Shown: positions 11,401 through 23,790, counted from the first letter of the stretch. The stretch is 64,000 bases of DNA from Macrostomum hystrix (GCA_950097015.1 CATNEN010000038.1:27131001-27195000); one strand, 5' to 3'. A program made the numbers and translations. The notes: generated by a model not told the origin, from the sequence alone.

Positions 11401-14400
11401 CATGGGATAAGACGAGACAGGGGATAAGATGAGACAGGGGATAAGATGAGACAGGGGATAAGATGAGACAGGGAATAAGACGAGACAGGGGATAAGACGA
11501 GACAGGGGATAAGATGAGACAGGGGATGAGATGAGACATGGGATGAGATCAGGCAGAGAATGAGATGAGACATGGGATGAGATGAGACATGGGATGAGAT
11601 GAGACAGGGGATGAGATGAAACATGGGATGAGATGAGACATGGGATGAGATGAGACATGGGATGAGATGAGACATGGGATGAGATGAGACAGGGGATGAG
11701 ATGAAACATGGGATGAGATGAGACATGGGATGAGATGAGACATGGGATGAGATGAGACATGGGATGAGATGAGACATGGGATTAGATGAGAGCTATGAAA
11801 AGTCAGTTCAGTTATGAAATAAAATATTTACCTGACATTTCTACACAGCCAAGTTGGTTCACTGTAGAATATTTTCAGCTGACTATCAGAGGGCGGATCG
11901 CAATAGACTGTGTAGTTTAACACCTGGCTCTCAGGTAGAAATGTTGAAGCTGAAAAAAGCGGAATTAAAGGGAATCGGTGAAAAAACAAAAGAAAGAGAA
12001 TACATTTAGAGTAAGGAAAACTTTTCAATCTAATTAAAGTCTGTATAAACTTTCTTAGCAATTAATAATCAGGCTTGATCATAAAAAACTGCTTAAAAAC
12101 ACCCCATCCCAATGAGAGATTCATAGGACAACGGAAATTAACAACTAAAAAGATAGACCGATTTTTCAGGAAACCAGACGGCAACTAGCAAATGAGTGTA
12201 CAGTAGAGAGACTGCAACCAAAGGTGTTAAACAAATGATACTTGGCGAATGTATATCGGTAGGCTAAGTTGAAATAAGCGTAAAAATGATAGGAATATTT
12301 GAATGTAAAACTAATAAAGATAAGTACTAGGCCAGCTCTGATGGGATCTAGAAATGGGTCATGCTCAGGGCTCTGATGGAATCTAGAAATGGGTCATGGT
12401 CAGGGCTGTGATGGAATCTAGAATTGGGTCATGGTCAGGGCTGTGATGGAATCTAGAAATGGGTCATGGTCAGGGCTGTGATGGAATCTAGAAAAAGGTC
12501 ATGGTCAGGGCTGTGATGGAATCTAGAATTGGGTCATGGTCAGGGCTGTGATGGAATCTAGAAATGGGTCATGGTCAGGGCTGTGATGGAATCTAGAAAT
12601 GGGTCATGGTCAGGGCTGTGATGGAATCTAGAAATAGGTCATGGTCAGGGCTGTGATGGAATCTAGAAATAGGTCAAGGTCAGGGCTGTGATGGAATCTA
12701 GAAATGGGTCATGGTCAGGGCTGTGATGGAATCTAGAAATGGGTCATGGTCAGGGCTGTGATGGAATCTAGAAATGGGTCATGGTCAGGGCTGTGATGGA
12801 ATCTAGAAATGGGTCATGGTCAGGGCTGTGATGGAATCTAGAATTGGGTCATGGTCAGGGCTGTGATGGAAACTAGAAATGGGTCATGGTCAGGGCTGTG
12901 ATGGAATCTAGAATTGGGTCATGGTCAGGGCTCTGATGGAATCTAGAAATGGGTCATGGTCAGGGCTGTGATGGAATCTAGAAATGGTTTCATGGTCATT
13001 GTTCTTATCCTTATGTTTATTATCTCGCCACCTCATTTGTGCAGTACAAATACACCAAATCGACACGTATATTTGCGCAGTTTATCTTGAATAAACAACG
13101 CCTCAGTATAATCTACGGAATAAGCAAGTTTCACAGCTTGAAAATATAGGTATCCGAGCATGAGGAAAGAAAATTTGGCCAAAGAACTGTGAGTTCTTTC
13201 AACTTGTCGTTCTTTCTTACCAATTTCAGTCAATTTTAGCGAGCCAACAGTTTTAAACGCACTTGTGATATGAGCAGTATATACATGTACTTATATGAAA
13301 TAATACAGTAATTTTCAACTAAGAACAAGATAAGATAGCGTTAACTCTATGATTGAGAACATATATGCAGCTAGGCTTCCTTTAGAAGGTATTTTACCTT
13401 CTACCTGTAATAAGAGTTCAGTACTGTGATAAGATGGCCACTCTTTGTATATTACAGTACGAAAAATGCACCTTGTCAACTTTTGCAAATGACCCTTAAG
13501 GTGGGATTTAACCCAATAATTAGGTAGTTATTATGTTCATTAATAGTAAATATGAGACATATTGTATCAATAATGAGATCCCTGTGCCATCTTATCCCCT
13601 GTTTTATGCTTATCTAGAGACAGGTGAGAGAAATCTACTGACGGGTTGGAGAAATCTACTGACGGGTTTGAGAAATCTACAGACAGGTGAGAGAAATCTA
13701 CAGACGGGTGAGAGAAATCTACAGGCAGGTGAGAGAAATCTACGGACGGGTGAGATAATCTACAGACAGGTGAGAGATATCTATTGACGGGTGAGATAAA
13801 TCTACAGATACAGATACGTGAGGCAAATTTACAGACAGGTGAGAGAAATCTACAGACAGTTGAGATAAATCTACTGACGGGTGAGATAAATCTACACACA
13901 GGTGAGAGATATCTACAGACGGGTGAGATAAATCTACAGACACGTGAGGCAAATTTACAGACAGGTGAGAGAAATCTACAGACAGATAAAAAAGTGACAT
14001 AATTTCATCCAGATAACTTACGATGAAACCTAGCCTTCTGGAGTCCTCTGTTAGTGCTCCTGGTTGCCATGGACACAGCTCCGTCTAGTTGACTTAGATG
14101 GGACACTAATGGTAATCTCTGCTCCGAGAGGCCATCTTGTGTTAGTGAGGCGCTAGTAGGCTCTACCAGAATGGGTAGGGCAGCCGCATGCTGAGGCGAT
14201 TCCGCCAGTTGCTGTTTAAGACCAGCCGAGCTGCTGTTGTGCAGTGCCAAGATTGACAAACTGGTTGCTAGGCCGGCTGTAATCAGTAGGGCTGTGGTGA
14301 CAGCGGCTGCTAGAACACTGCGCCTAAGCCGATCTGAGTTGCTACAGACGCCAATGCGTTCGGGACGCATCGATTGATTGATCAATCGTCTGATCTGATT

Positions 14401-14403
14401 CAT
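8207..14403 (-). CDS. Three-exon gene for an unrecognised type II single-pass membrane protein (250 aa)
   Basis: I assembled this gene from exons 14403-14022, 11949-11832 and 8459-8207. Intron phases are 1 and 2, all junctions are GT-AG, and the coding length is 753 nt, ending in TAA. The protein has a basic cytoplasmic N-terminus (residues 1-29, many Arg) and one hydrophobic segment at about 30-54 (VLAAAVTTALLITAGLATSL). The outer part of about 195 residues has four Cys (in YCDPP, WLCRN, EMCGR, LLCEM) and N-glycosylation sequons at NSS and NYT. There is no cleavable signal, and the positive-inside rule gives N-in/C-out. I do not recognise the outer domain and assign no function. Intron 1 holds 35- and 21-bp arrays; intron 2 holds SINEs, an 18-bp array and a 98-bp repeat. 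The AATAAA just past the stop supports the 3' end. Exon joining is inference from matching phases. Confidence 0.6.
8687..8960. repeat. 98-bp tandem repeat, about 2.8 copies
   Basis: The motif gaccaatcagtaaggaggaa recurs at about 8690, 8788 and 8886, each time followed by the same sequence. It sits in intron 2 of the type II membrane protein gene. Confidence 0.9.
8961..10190. other. Intronic unique sequence
   Basis: Lies inside intron 2 (8460-11831) of the minus-strand gene. Two short overlapping frames near 9.3-9.8 kb show no motif. Nothing else recognised. Confidence 0.5.
10191..10452 (+). mobile_element. tRNA-derived SINE, family 1 (near full length)
   Basis: The tRNA-like head has an A-box region gtagcgtagtggttagag and B box ggggttcgattcccgac. 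The body contains cagctgttaaatgggtacc and ccatggacaatagctg, and the tail is att-rich. The best-preserved family 1 copy here. Confidence 0.75.
10481..10846 (+). mobile_element. tRNA-derived SINE, family 2 (full length)
   Basis: The tRNA-like head is gggtcggtggcagagcggtt, with B box aagttcgattccac. The body of about 280 bp matches 47.7-48.05 kb, and an (att)n tail ends the element. It is inserted directly after the family 1 copy. A plus-strand 211-codon frame across both SINEs is not a gene. Confidence 0.85.
11219..11790. repeat. 18-bp minisatellite, about 31 copies
   Basis: Units of gatgagatgagacatggg and relatives; same family as 4499-5031, with the same 135-bp left flank. It lies in intron 2 of the minus-strand gene, ending 40 bp from exon 2. 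Confidence 0.95.
11832..11949 (-). CDS. Exon 2 of the type II membrane protein gene
   Basis: Acceptor ttttttcag| and donor GTCAG|GTAAAT bound a 118-bp exon encoding a stretch with ESQVLNYTVYCDPP and EPTWLCRN. Its phases (1 in, 2 out) fit exons 1 and 3 exactly. Confidence 0.6.
12332..12988. repeat. 35-bp minisatellite, about 19 copies
   Basis: Units contain ctgtgatggaatctagaaat and gggtcatggtca. Variants (gaattggg, gaaaaagg, gaaatagg) are scattered. It lies in intron 1 of the type II membrane protein gene. Confidence 0.95.
13620..13990. repeat. 21-bp minisatellite, about 17 copies
   Basis: Units of gacaggtgagagaaatctac, with gacgggtgagat variants. The plus strand has GACAG|GTGAGAG, a consensus donor, antisense to the surrounding gene. 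The array begins 32 bp from the exon 1 donor. Confidence 0.95.
14022..14403 (-). CDS. Exon 1 of the type II membrane protein gene
   Basis: ATG at 14403; 127 codons plus one base; donor CATC|GTAAGT. Encodes the Arg-rich N-terminus, the membrane segment and a Ser/Leu-rich stalk. The ATG is the first in frame. Confidence 0.65.
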
Positions 14404-15149
14404 GCCACAACCGAGAGGTTAGCACAGAATTATCAGTAGTTGGATATGAAATGGCCCCTATAATAAGGTAGCCCTTCCCTTACTCATGCTCTCAGTCATT
14501 GGACCAGGCCTGCGTACATTAGTTTCTATTGGCCAGCAAGATTGCTGTATCTTTGAATAAAGCGGATAGTTAGTTGGACCAACTAGCTCATGCAGGCGGG
14601 ACAGGTAAGAACATAATTCAGTATTGAGGTGTCGATTGGCGAGAAAAATAATAGAGACACGGACAAAAAGAGAAAATTTCTCTATTTTTCATAGCTACAA
14701 ATTCTAAAAGGACACTATTTCCAATAGCCCCCGCAGCTTCACAAATGCGCAGTCTCAGATTCACACCTCTAACGCGTGTGTTTGTAAAAGTGCATTGCGC
14801 ACAAATTCTTAGTAGAATGAAAATACCGCCCACTGCATTATAGTTAAATACAGCTAAATGTAGGTATTCAAGCACTATAATGACAAAGAATCGATGCTCA
14901 ACCAAATCGGAATGGGAAGAGAGAGAAGGAGAAATGGTAAAGTAGTAACGGAACGTTATTAACGGAAATTGAGACCACTTCAATGCATTGTCACAGGCTA
15001 AGTGCAAGAATTAACATATTAGAATAGAAATAGCAAATTGCCCAATCATAGGCCATGCAGATGTACAGCAGCCGGCAACATTGCAGGCGCAAATATTCAA
15101 AGCCGCTACACGAAGGCTGTGTACAGTTCAACTAAACTGAACTTAAAGC
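14404..15149. other. 5' flank of the type II membrane protein gene
   Basis: Upstream region. Minus strand TTATTATAGG at about 14469-14460 is a weak TATA-like match 60 bp before the ATG. A 129-codon minus frame at 15007-14618 shows no motif I can name. Confidence 0.3.
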
Positions 15150-15475
15150 TCGCTAAACTGCATTGGATTATTACCCAAATGCATTAGATTCTTATTAAAC
15201 TGCATTAGATTCTTAATAAACTGCATTAGATTCTTAATAAACTGCATTAGATTCTTAATAAACTGCATTAGATTCTTAATAAACTGCATTATATTATTTA
15301 TAAACTGCATTAGAATCTTGTTAAACTGCATTAAATTCTTATTAAACTGCATTAGATTCTTGCTAAACTGCATTAGATTCTTCTCAAACTGCATTAGATT
15401 CTTGTCAAACTGCAATAGATTCTTGCTAAACTGCATTAGATTCTTGTCAAACTGCATTAGATTTCTGCAAAAGTA
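15150..15475. repeat. 21-bp minisatellite, about 15 copies
   Basis: Units of aaactgcattagattcttaa, AT-rich, with point variants. The minus open frame reading repeats of MQFNKNL is an artefact. Confidence 0.95.
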
Positions 15476-16944
15476 CGTTACATTAGATTAAGACTTTTAC
15501 CAATTATTAAAATATTCTTATTAAGCTGCTCTGCTATTTTTAAGCTTAAATCTGAGAGACTAATGTTGATTATCTGCAATGAGATTGAGCAAAGCTGCTA
15601 CATGTATGAAATATTAGATAGATCAATCATCAAGGTAGATCATCCAGCAGCTAGTTGTCATTATTGTAAAGTTTCTATGCAATTAATTTCACATGATATT
15701 AGCGTTTAGGAGTCGAATTAAGTAGTATGAATCATCGTTATCAAAACTTTACACTATCATTTTTTGCAAGAATTTATTTTACCTACACATTCTTTATTTA
15801 CTCGTATAGTTTAGTGTTTTTATAAAAAGTTTGGCGTTCTAACTTTAAGTTAATGAGATTAGAAACTTTTTAAGCGAAAAATCCTAATCAATGTTTTTTG
15901 TTTGCGCGACAAATCGAGAAGTAATTAAAAGCCTTCTTGAAAGTCAAGCATACAGAATCAGGGAGAGGCGGCCGGGATAGACAATATAGTAGCAGATTGT
16001 ATTTTTTAGATAAAAAAAACTGATTCTCAGGTATAATCTGTCATGGGTAAATGTCAGTTATTATCTAGCTGAAATGTTACTGTATATTCTCAGCTTACAC
16101 AATACAAATCATTTAAGCATTCATGTGTATCTGAGATATCTAAACATGCCTACCTGTCTTCATGCTGAATGACAACAGAAGCAAATTAATTGGTCTCTTT
16201 TTATACGCACTCTAACATAAGGCTTCGCGGGATTTAACCAATTCGCAGATGAAGATGCGGTGTCCTCCCGCAGTGTGTTGTGTTCAGCTTCAGTGATTCG
16301 GCAGGGCATTGCATTCGGATGCGCGATATTATTCCAATACTGAAGCCAGGATAAAGAAGCCGAATGGAACAGGACAGCAGTGGGCTATGAGCCTCCACTA
16401 GAAATACACGAGAAAGTTCAGAGAGTAAAATATATAATAACCAATTTTAAGCTATAACGGGGAGCTTCTTTTACTGGTTAGAGATTCGGGTCGGGAAATC
16501 GAATCATGATCGAGCTACTGAAAAAGACTTGTCTTTAAGCAAACAGACCTAATTCCAGATAGCTTCAGTTCACCCTTAATCCAGTCCATGGACAATAACA
16601 GCTGTACACAGACTTAGGGAAGCACTGATCAATGATTGCGGCAGTGCCACAAACGGCAAAGTAGCTCGTATATCAGTAATTTCTCATCCACTAGACTAAA
16701 GCTTCAATATATTTTCAAGATAAATTAGAAAAAATCCATACTGCAAACTTGCTACTGCTCAAGCTACTAAAAGTAGAGTAAAGCAAAAATCAAAATAGCT
16801 TAAAACTTTTGAAAACTTAAACAACATTTTCTCAGAAAACCACAATTATTCCTAGGAATATTTGTGCTTTTGAGTTGGTAGTATAGTGATTATGCAGCAA
16901 AAAACGAAACCGCATTTCTATCATTCCTATCAGCAAATTACTAT
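15476..16944. other. AT-rich unique region with a decayed SINE
   Basis: No gene recognised. About 16470-16680 contains a diverged family 1 SINE-like stretch (actggttagagattcggg, cttcagttcaccc, ccatggacaataacagctg). Confidence 0.4.
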
Positions 16945-17585
16945 CACATCTAGGAAGCGAATGATCAGGGAGTGTAGCTTCTGTGCAAACTAGGAAGCGA
17001 AGGGATCAGGGAGAGTAGCTTCTGTGCATTCTAGGAAGCGAAGGGATCAGGGATAGTAGCTTCTGTGCATTCTAGGAAGCGATGGGATCAGGGAGAGTAG
17101 CTTCTGTGCATTCTAGGAAGCGATGGGATCAGGGAGAGTAGCTTCTGTGCATTCTAGGAAGCGAAGGGATCAGGGAGAGTAGCTTCTGTGCATTCTAGGA
17201 AGCGAAGGGATCAGGGATAGTAGCTTCTGTGCATTCTAGGAAGCGATGGGATCAGGGAGAGTAGCTTCTGTGCATTCTAGGAAGCGATGGGATCAGGGAG
17301 AGTAGCTTCTGTGCATTCTAGGAAGCGAAGGGATCAGGGAGAGTAGCTTCTGTGCAAACTAGGAAGCGATGGGATCAGGGAGAGTAGCTTCTGTGCATTC
17401 TAGGCAGCGATGGGATCAGGGAGAGTAGCTTCTGTGCATTCTAGGAAGCGATGGGATCAGGGATAGTAGCTTCTGTGCATTCTAGGAAGCGATGGGATCA
17501 GGGAGAGTAGCTTCTGTGCATTCTAGGAAGCGAAGGGATCAGGGATAGTAGCTTCTGTGCATTCTAGGAAGCGATGGGATCAGGC
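16945..17585. repeat. 41-bp minisatellite, about 15.5 copies
   Basis: Units contain gtagcttctgtgcattctag and gaagcgatgggatcaggga. The gcattctag|g context resembles a 3' splice site on the plus strand. Confidence 0.95.
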
Positions 17586-18279
17586 AGAAAGGCGCTTTAG
17601 GGGGCATCTGAAGAGCTAAATATGATTTGCTGCAAGTCCATTTAATGCTGAATGTATTATTAGAATGGCGACGGTAAAATTCCATTGAATCCATATTGAT
17701 TTTAAACAATATCTGTAACCCAATATTTAAATTTTCCTGGCTAAAAACGTTTAAAATTAATTTCCGGGAAGTCTTACTTTCAAAGACTTTTAAATTCACA
17801 AACGCAACTTAAAATGTGTTGTCGAAGCCGAAGTGGCAAGCTGTAGTGGCAACGAAAACTGAGCACAAAAGGAAAGAACGTTGTACTGAAAAATAAGATG
17901 CCAACAAATAATAATAATCATTTAGAATGATCGTTATTCGTCGATAATCGCAATCAATCAATCGCATTTATTTTCTATTTCCAAAACAACGATTAGCATG
18001 CAGCTTGACTAATTAATTAACCGAATTAAAGCGAGCGCAGTAAATGCAACATATAAGGGGTTTGGATGCATTAAAAAAGCCATTGTCGAGTACAGAAGCA
18101 ACACATCTGGCACTGGCGGAGCCGTCGAGACACAACTTGCATCACACAGAGGTGACGCTCGCACAAAGGGGTCCGAACGAGCCCCCTCGGCTTTAGCAAA
18201 TAAAATGTCAACGACGATTCCGTGAGTGCCAAGAGCGTTATTTATTTATTATTGACAAAATCGGCTAAGCGATTCCACA

Positions 18280-20091
18280 AGAATCGTGCCAATAAATCAG
18301 CTTCTGATTGCCTGGGTGCATGTGCCAAGTATAAGGAGGCTTGAGCATGGTTTAACTCACCCTTGGGGCCGAGAAACCTTCAAATCTTGCGTTTGCCTCG
18401 CAGCTAAGCTTTCAATATACTGTAGGGGGAGGGAGCTAAGAAGAGAAGCAGGGGGCTACGGCACCGGAGCCCGAGATGAAGGGCACAAGAGGCCGAGACG
18501 GGGGCGAGACTTTTTAAAGGCTCGCTGCTCCCCATTTTCTAAAAAAGGAAAGCCGATCGGACACAGGATTGGGCAGTTGCTTTTCTTTTCTTAACTAGGC
18601 AAGAAATGAGAGGTCCAGGCCGCAAGAGGAGACAGGGTAGAAGCCTCCTTTTTAAAGGATCAGAAAATCAGAGCCCGAAATCAAGGAAAGAGGATGGCAG
18701 AGATGATGTGACGCACGCAAGGGGAACAGCCGAACTCCCCAACCTAAAGGGTTTATATTCCTTTCCTCTTCATCCAACACTCCCCCCTCACCACCCTCCC
18801 TCCGGTGCCGGCTAAAGCCCCCTTCAAGCGCTTCCCCTCTCCCTTTCTCCTTCCCTCTTCAGAGAGGAAGCAGGGTTCAGAGAGTGGACCTCGCTGGCTC
18901 GCGTGCGTGCGTGAAGGAGGCTCAGCAGGATGGGAGGTTGCGGATGGCCAGCGCAAGCAGAAGGGGGAATCGGGAGGGATTGGGAACGGGCAATTTTAGG
19001 AAAGAGATTTGGGAAGAAACCCAAAGAGAGGCCAGCGAGTAGAGAATTGCTGGGACAGGAAAAAGAGGAAGAGGAAAGAAAATGACGAGATCTTCCTCTC
19101 GTGGCGGAGTGCAAGAGGGGAACGAAAAATGCATTAAGGGGATAGAGAGGGAGCGTCTGCAGATCTATCGATCTGTGCCCACCGCACACAGGCCCCGTGT
19201 CTGTCTCCCTCGCCTCTCACACTTCAAATCTTTCCACCAGCCTTATCAAGCCCCTGCATCACGGGTCGCACCATTGACTTGCTTTGAAACGCGAAAGCAA
19301 CGAGAGGAGATTGGAGCAGGGGAGGGCTATAGGTGTGCGTGCGAGGCGAAATCTGCCATCCCAGCCTGTCTGTCCGCCGATCTCTCCTAAACCCCGTTCC
19401 ATTTTCCTTCCGCTTTTCTCCGCTGTTTCTCTTACTGAAGCTTTGCTCGCACGCAAGAAACGGATGAAGTCGAGCGCGCTCTGCTTTTTATTCTTTTAGC
19501 TTCCAAAATTCCTGGCCGTTACTTTTCTTCGTTCAAATAGTAAAACATATTAATTCCTTTATTACTGAACTAGTAGTTTAGTCTATTCAGTCTAGTAGCG
19601 GAGTAGAAGATAGTTCGATAGTCACTATCGAAGCTTGTGCATTGTGCATTATCGTAGATTTCCGATTGCGCTTTAACTGCTATCGGTCACATCTGGCTGA
19701 TCCGAAATTATCTTAAATATTTATGTACTATCAGTTCAAAAAGTCCTAGTTGTTCTTCTTGATTGTTCTTATTGTTGGATAAAGAATTCATCTACATTCC
19801 TTTACATTCTTACACCGAATCTGTATAAGCTACAGCAAATAAAACAATGTTAGTTTAAAATCTAAAACAATGTTTAATACACTACTGTGACTTTTATATC
19901 TTCATTCAGTCAGTCAGGCTAAGCTAAAATTGGCACCCTACTCCTTTTTTTAACGTCTAGTTTAGATCAGAATCTAAAAACCTACTCGGGAACAGAGCCA
20001 GCTACACAACGTAAGAGAAAACTGGACAACCGGCCTCTTCAGCAGCTCTATAGACTTAGACTTTAGACTTTAGGCACAACTTTAGACTTCA
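18280..20091. other. GC-rich, purine/pyrimidine-skewed block without a recognised gene
   Basis: From about 18.4 to 19.5 kb the base composition changes sharply: GC-rich, many CpGs, long purine runs and pyrimidine runs. Several short overlapping frames on both strands follow the skew and show no domain. It could be a promoter/CpG-rich regulatory region or noncoding transcript. Confidence 0.35.
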
Positions 20092-21235
20092 CACTTCAGT
20101 CAGCCATAACCGTAGACAGTTAACCTCACTCTTCAGTCAGCCAGAACCGTAAACAGTTAACCTCACTCTTCAGTCAGCCAGAACCGTAAACAGTTAACCT
20201 CACTCTCCAGTCAGCCAGAACCGTAAACAGTTAACCTCACTCTCCAGTCAACCAGAACCGTAAACAGTTAACCTCACTCTTCAGTCAGCCAGAACCGTAA
20301 ACAGTTAACCTCACTCTTCAGTCAGCCAGAACCGTAAACAGTTAACCTCACTCTCCAGTCAGCCAGAACCGTAAACAGTTAACCTCACTCTTCAGTCAGC
20401 CAGAACCGTAAACAGTTAACCTCACTCTTCAGTCAGCCAGAACCGTAAACAGTTAACCTCACTCTTCAGTCAGCCAGAACCGTAAACAGTTAACCTCACT
20501 CTTCAGTCAGCCAGAACCGTAAACAGTTAACCTCACTCTTCAGTCAGCCAGAACCCTGGACAGTTAACCTCACTCTCCAGTCAGCCAGAACCGTAAACAG
20601 TTAACCTCACTCTCCAGTCAGCCAGAACCGTAAACAGTTAACCTCACTCTCCAGTCAGCCAGAACCGTAAACAGTTAACCTCACTCTCCAGTCAGCCAGA
20701 ACCGTAAACAGTTAACCTCACTCTCCAGTCAGCCAGAACCGTAAACAGTTAACCTCACTCTTCAGTCAGCCAGAACCGTAAACAGTTAACCTCACTCTCC
20801 AGTCAGCCAGAACCCTGGACAGTAGACCTCATACTTTAATCAGCCAGAACCCTAGAAAGTAGACTTCACACTTCAGTCAGCCAGAACCCTAGAAAGTAGA
20901 CTTCACACTTCCATCAGCGAGAACCCTAGAAAGTAGACTTCACACTTCCATCAGCGAGAACCCTAGAAAGTAGACTTCACACTTCAATCAGCCAGAACCC
21001 TGGAAAGTAGACTTCACACTTCAGTCAGCGAGAACCCTAGAAAGTAGACTTCACACTTCAATCAGCCAGAACCCTAGAAAGTAGACTTCACACTTCAGTC
21101 AGCCAGAACCCTAGAAAGTAGACTTCACACTTCAGTCAGCCAGAACCCTAGAAAGTAGACTTCACACTTCAATCAGCCAGAACCCTAGAAAGTAGACTTC
21201 ACACTTCAGTCAGCGAGAACCCTAGACAGTAAACT
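20092..21235. repeat. 37-bp minisatellite, two subfamilies, about 31 copies
   Basis: Two homogenised blocks share one 37-bp frame. The first (to about 20830) carries cagccagaaccgtaaacagt; the second carries cagccagaaccctagaaagt. The switch occurs at about 20815-20870. Confidence 0.95.
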
Positions 21236-22270
21236 CATCTGACTCCAGTCGGCAACAACCTCAGAATTCACACATCCTAAACAAAACGTATTAGAAATAG
21301 AAGGCCAAGGAGCCTTTCTTCGCCGACCCACTGAAGAGAAGTAAAAAAACAAGTAAAGAAGGGAAAATAAGGACTGTGAGTTCATTTAGAGCAAAGGAAC
21401 TAGAAGAGATCCGAGGAAAATGTAGAGCAGGAAGAGAAAAAGATTTTTAGCTGCGAGGCAGAGGCAACGAAGAAAAGCTGAGAGCACACAGCAGCGGGCA
21501 AGAGAGGAAGAGACGAGGGATAAGGCTCAGAGGGAAAGGGGAGTTAGGCGTCTCTTGGGACTCACTGGAATATGTGGATGACTGTGCGAGCACGCGAAAG
21601 ATCTTGCAGCTTTGGAGAAGGAAGAGGTGGGGAGGTGGGGAGGGTTGTGTGGGAAAAAACGGATCGATGGAAGCTGACAGAGAAAGAGAGGAGTGGGGGA
21701 GAGATGTGAGGCGAAGCGAGTCGAGGCGCTGTCGTGGGATTTAGATTGATGCAGAGAAAGGGGGGAGGCAGGATTAACTCGGACCTGTCCAGCATCCTGG
21801 CCTCGAGAAAGTGGCACTACAAGGCCAGGAGAGGAGGGTTGTGAACGAGTGCCCGGGAAAGCGAGGCGGGTGAGCAAGAACTTGAGGCAACGGCGGGAAC
21901 GAGTCGAGTCCCCAAGCGAAGCTCGCAGCTGAGGAAAATAGAGAAAATTCCGATCGATACGAAGGAGGGAAGAAAGATGGGGCAAAGCAGAGAAGGGTGC
22001 TAAAATTAGTTGGCGAAAAAATCTAACCCGCTTCTCTCCTGATGTTGGCCTCCTACTTGTGTTCTCGCAAGACTCTGCGGCTAAAAGAGGGGGAAGAAAG
22101 AAGGGTAAGAAGAAGGACGACGTTCGAGCCAGGCAAGACGAGGCATTGTGGGGAAAGCAATAAAGAGCTGGACAAATTGCAGGCTGGCAAAGAAACCGGC
22201 ATTGAAGCAGACTTCGACAAGCGGAATATTCCTTCTATCAAATCTTATACACACTACTTAATCTGAGTAG
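21236..22270. other. Second GC/purine-rich block
   Basis: Purine-rich on the plus strand, mirroring 18.4-19.5 kb across the 37-bp array. The 152-codon minus frame at 21985-21527 is Ser/Pro/Leu-rich, as expected from the skew, and is not supported as a gene. Confidence 0.35.
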
Positions 22271-23790
22271 GGTAATAGTAAAATACGCTTGGGAAAAATT
22301 CAAGCCCCATGATTGGCGAAATTCACACAAACATAAAAGTAAAGGATCAAAAAACATAAATTGGACTTTGCGACAGGGCTTGAAAGGTGCTCTAAATAGT
22401 TCTTTCTGTAGAAAAGTTCTAAAAGCGAATGTAGGGCATAGCCCTGTGTGTTTTAAAAGCAAGTGTTTTCTCTTTCATAATATTATTCTTGTTTTTCGAG
22501 TATATATACTAGGAGGTCTTAATAATAAACTCTAAATTGCCAGAAAGCCTAATAAAAAGGCTATAACTAAAGAAACAGTAATATTATTGAAAAATAGAGT
22601 TGTTTGACTTGGTTTAAGCAGTGAATTACAGAGCAAGGAAGGCTTGAGGCTGTGACCCTCAAGTCCAGGTGCCCCATGAGTGACAGGGAGTGAAATCACC
22701 TAAGGAGGAGACCACTTGTGCCAATATGATAATGTTACCTTAAAAGTGGGGCACCAAAAGTTAAGATGTTCAGTGCCACCAAACAGTCAATAGGAATATC
22801 CAAGCAGAGATAAATTAGAAATCAGAGAGACCACTGAGACAATATTTGATAGGTTCAAATAATCTTCCCTTCTCCATTGCAAAAAAGTTACTAGTTAAAT
22901 AAGTTGATAATAAAAATACAGGAGCTTAAATGAAAATTTGTTTCTGTAAATTCTCTAATATGAAAATCAATTAACATATGAATTTAGGTTTATTAGCAAT
23001 TTTCAGACCAACCATGTAAAAAAGTATACTTTAAAACCTCAGCTTGATTCTGTGAAATGCACTCAGTATAAAAATTTGGTTTGTGTTATTTATGGACTTA
23101 TTTACAAAGACTTGTCCCACTAGTAATCCTTGATTTATGCATCTGTTTCAATATTAAAGGATCTAGTGTAAAATTATTGTTATTACTGTGCTGAAATACA
23201 AAAAAGCAAAATTTCTTGTTATACTTATCAACATGCAACATAAAAATGTTTTCTAGCATGTGTATTACATTCGTTCTTGTCTAAGGTATGGTAGTCCTGA
23301 AACTTTAATTAAGATAGAAGCCAGAATTTGAAATTTTAACTACAGAAAGTCTTGATGTGGTGGTACAGAGGTGAAGTGGAACTAATCAGGGGCAAACCAA
23401 TAATACAACATCTGTTTATTATGTCTTTGGAAGAGTAACACTGACCAATAAATTTGACATGATGATTTTGCCATACTTTTGAAAATGTTTCAAACATTTC
23501 AAACCATTTAGTCTCTTTCCAACTTTGTTTATTTTGACTTTGATATTTAAATTATATTAAACTAGCTTTTCTTGCCCGTTGTTTCTGGGGCAGAAATTTA
23601 AAGCAAAGCAGTAAGCAATTCACGTCTCTGTATTAACTTTATAGTGAAGGTCACCATATATTCATTTACTGCATTAATGAAAAGTGAAGAGTTTGTTTAA
23701 GGGCGTTTTAAGTAAAAAATAAGTGAAAAGTTTGTCCAAACAGCCCCCTCTTGATTACTTCTTTAGAAACATGTCTCTTAGCCACTCCTC
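22271..23790. other. AT-rich unique sequence
   Basis: No array, exon or known element recognised. Confidence 0.45.

Noticed and set aside
13033-13233. 66-codon minus frame in intron 1 of the type II membrane protein gene
   Set aside because: No splice sites fitting the phase of the flanking exons and no motif; the three-exon model is already in frame without it.
14618-15007. 129-codon minus frame
   Set aside because: No recognised motif, no start context or splice support; may be an old transposon piece but unproven.
21527-21985. 152-codon minus frame rich in Ser, Pro and Leu
   Set aside because: Composition follows the purine/pyrimidine skew of the DNA; no domain.
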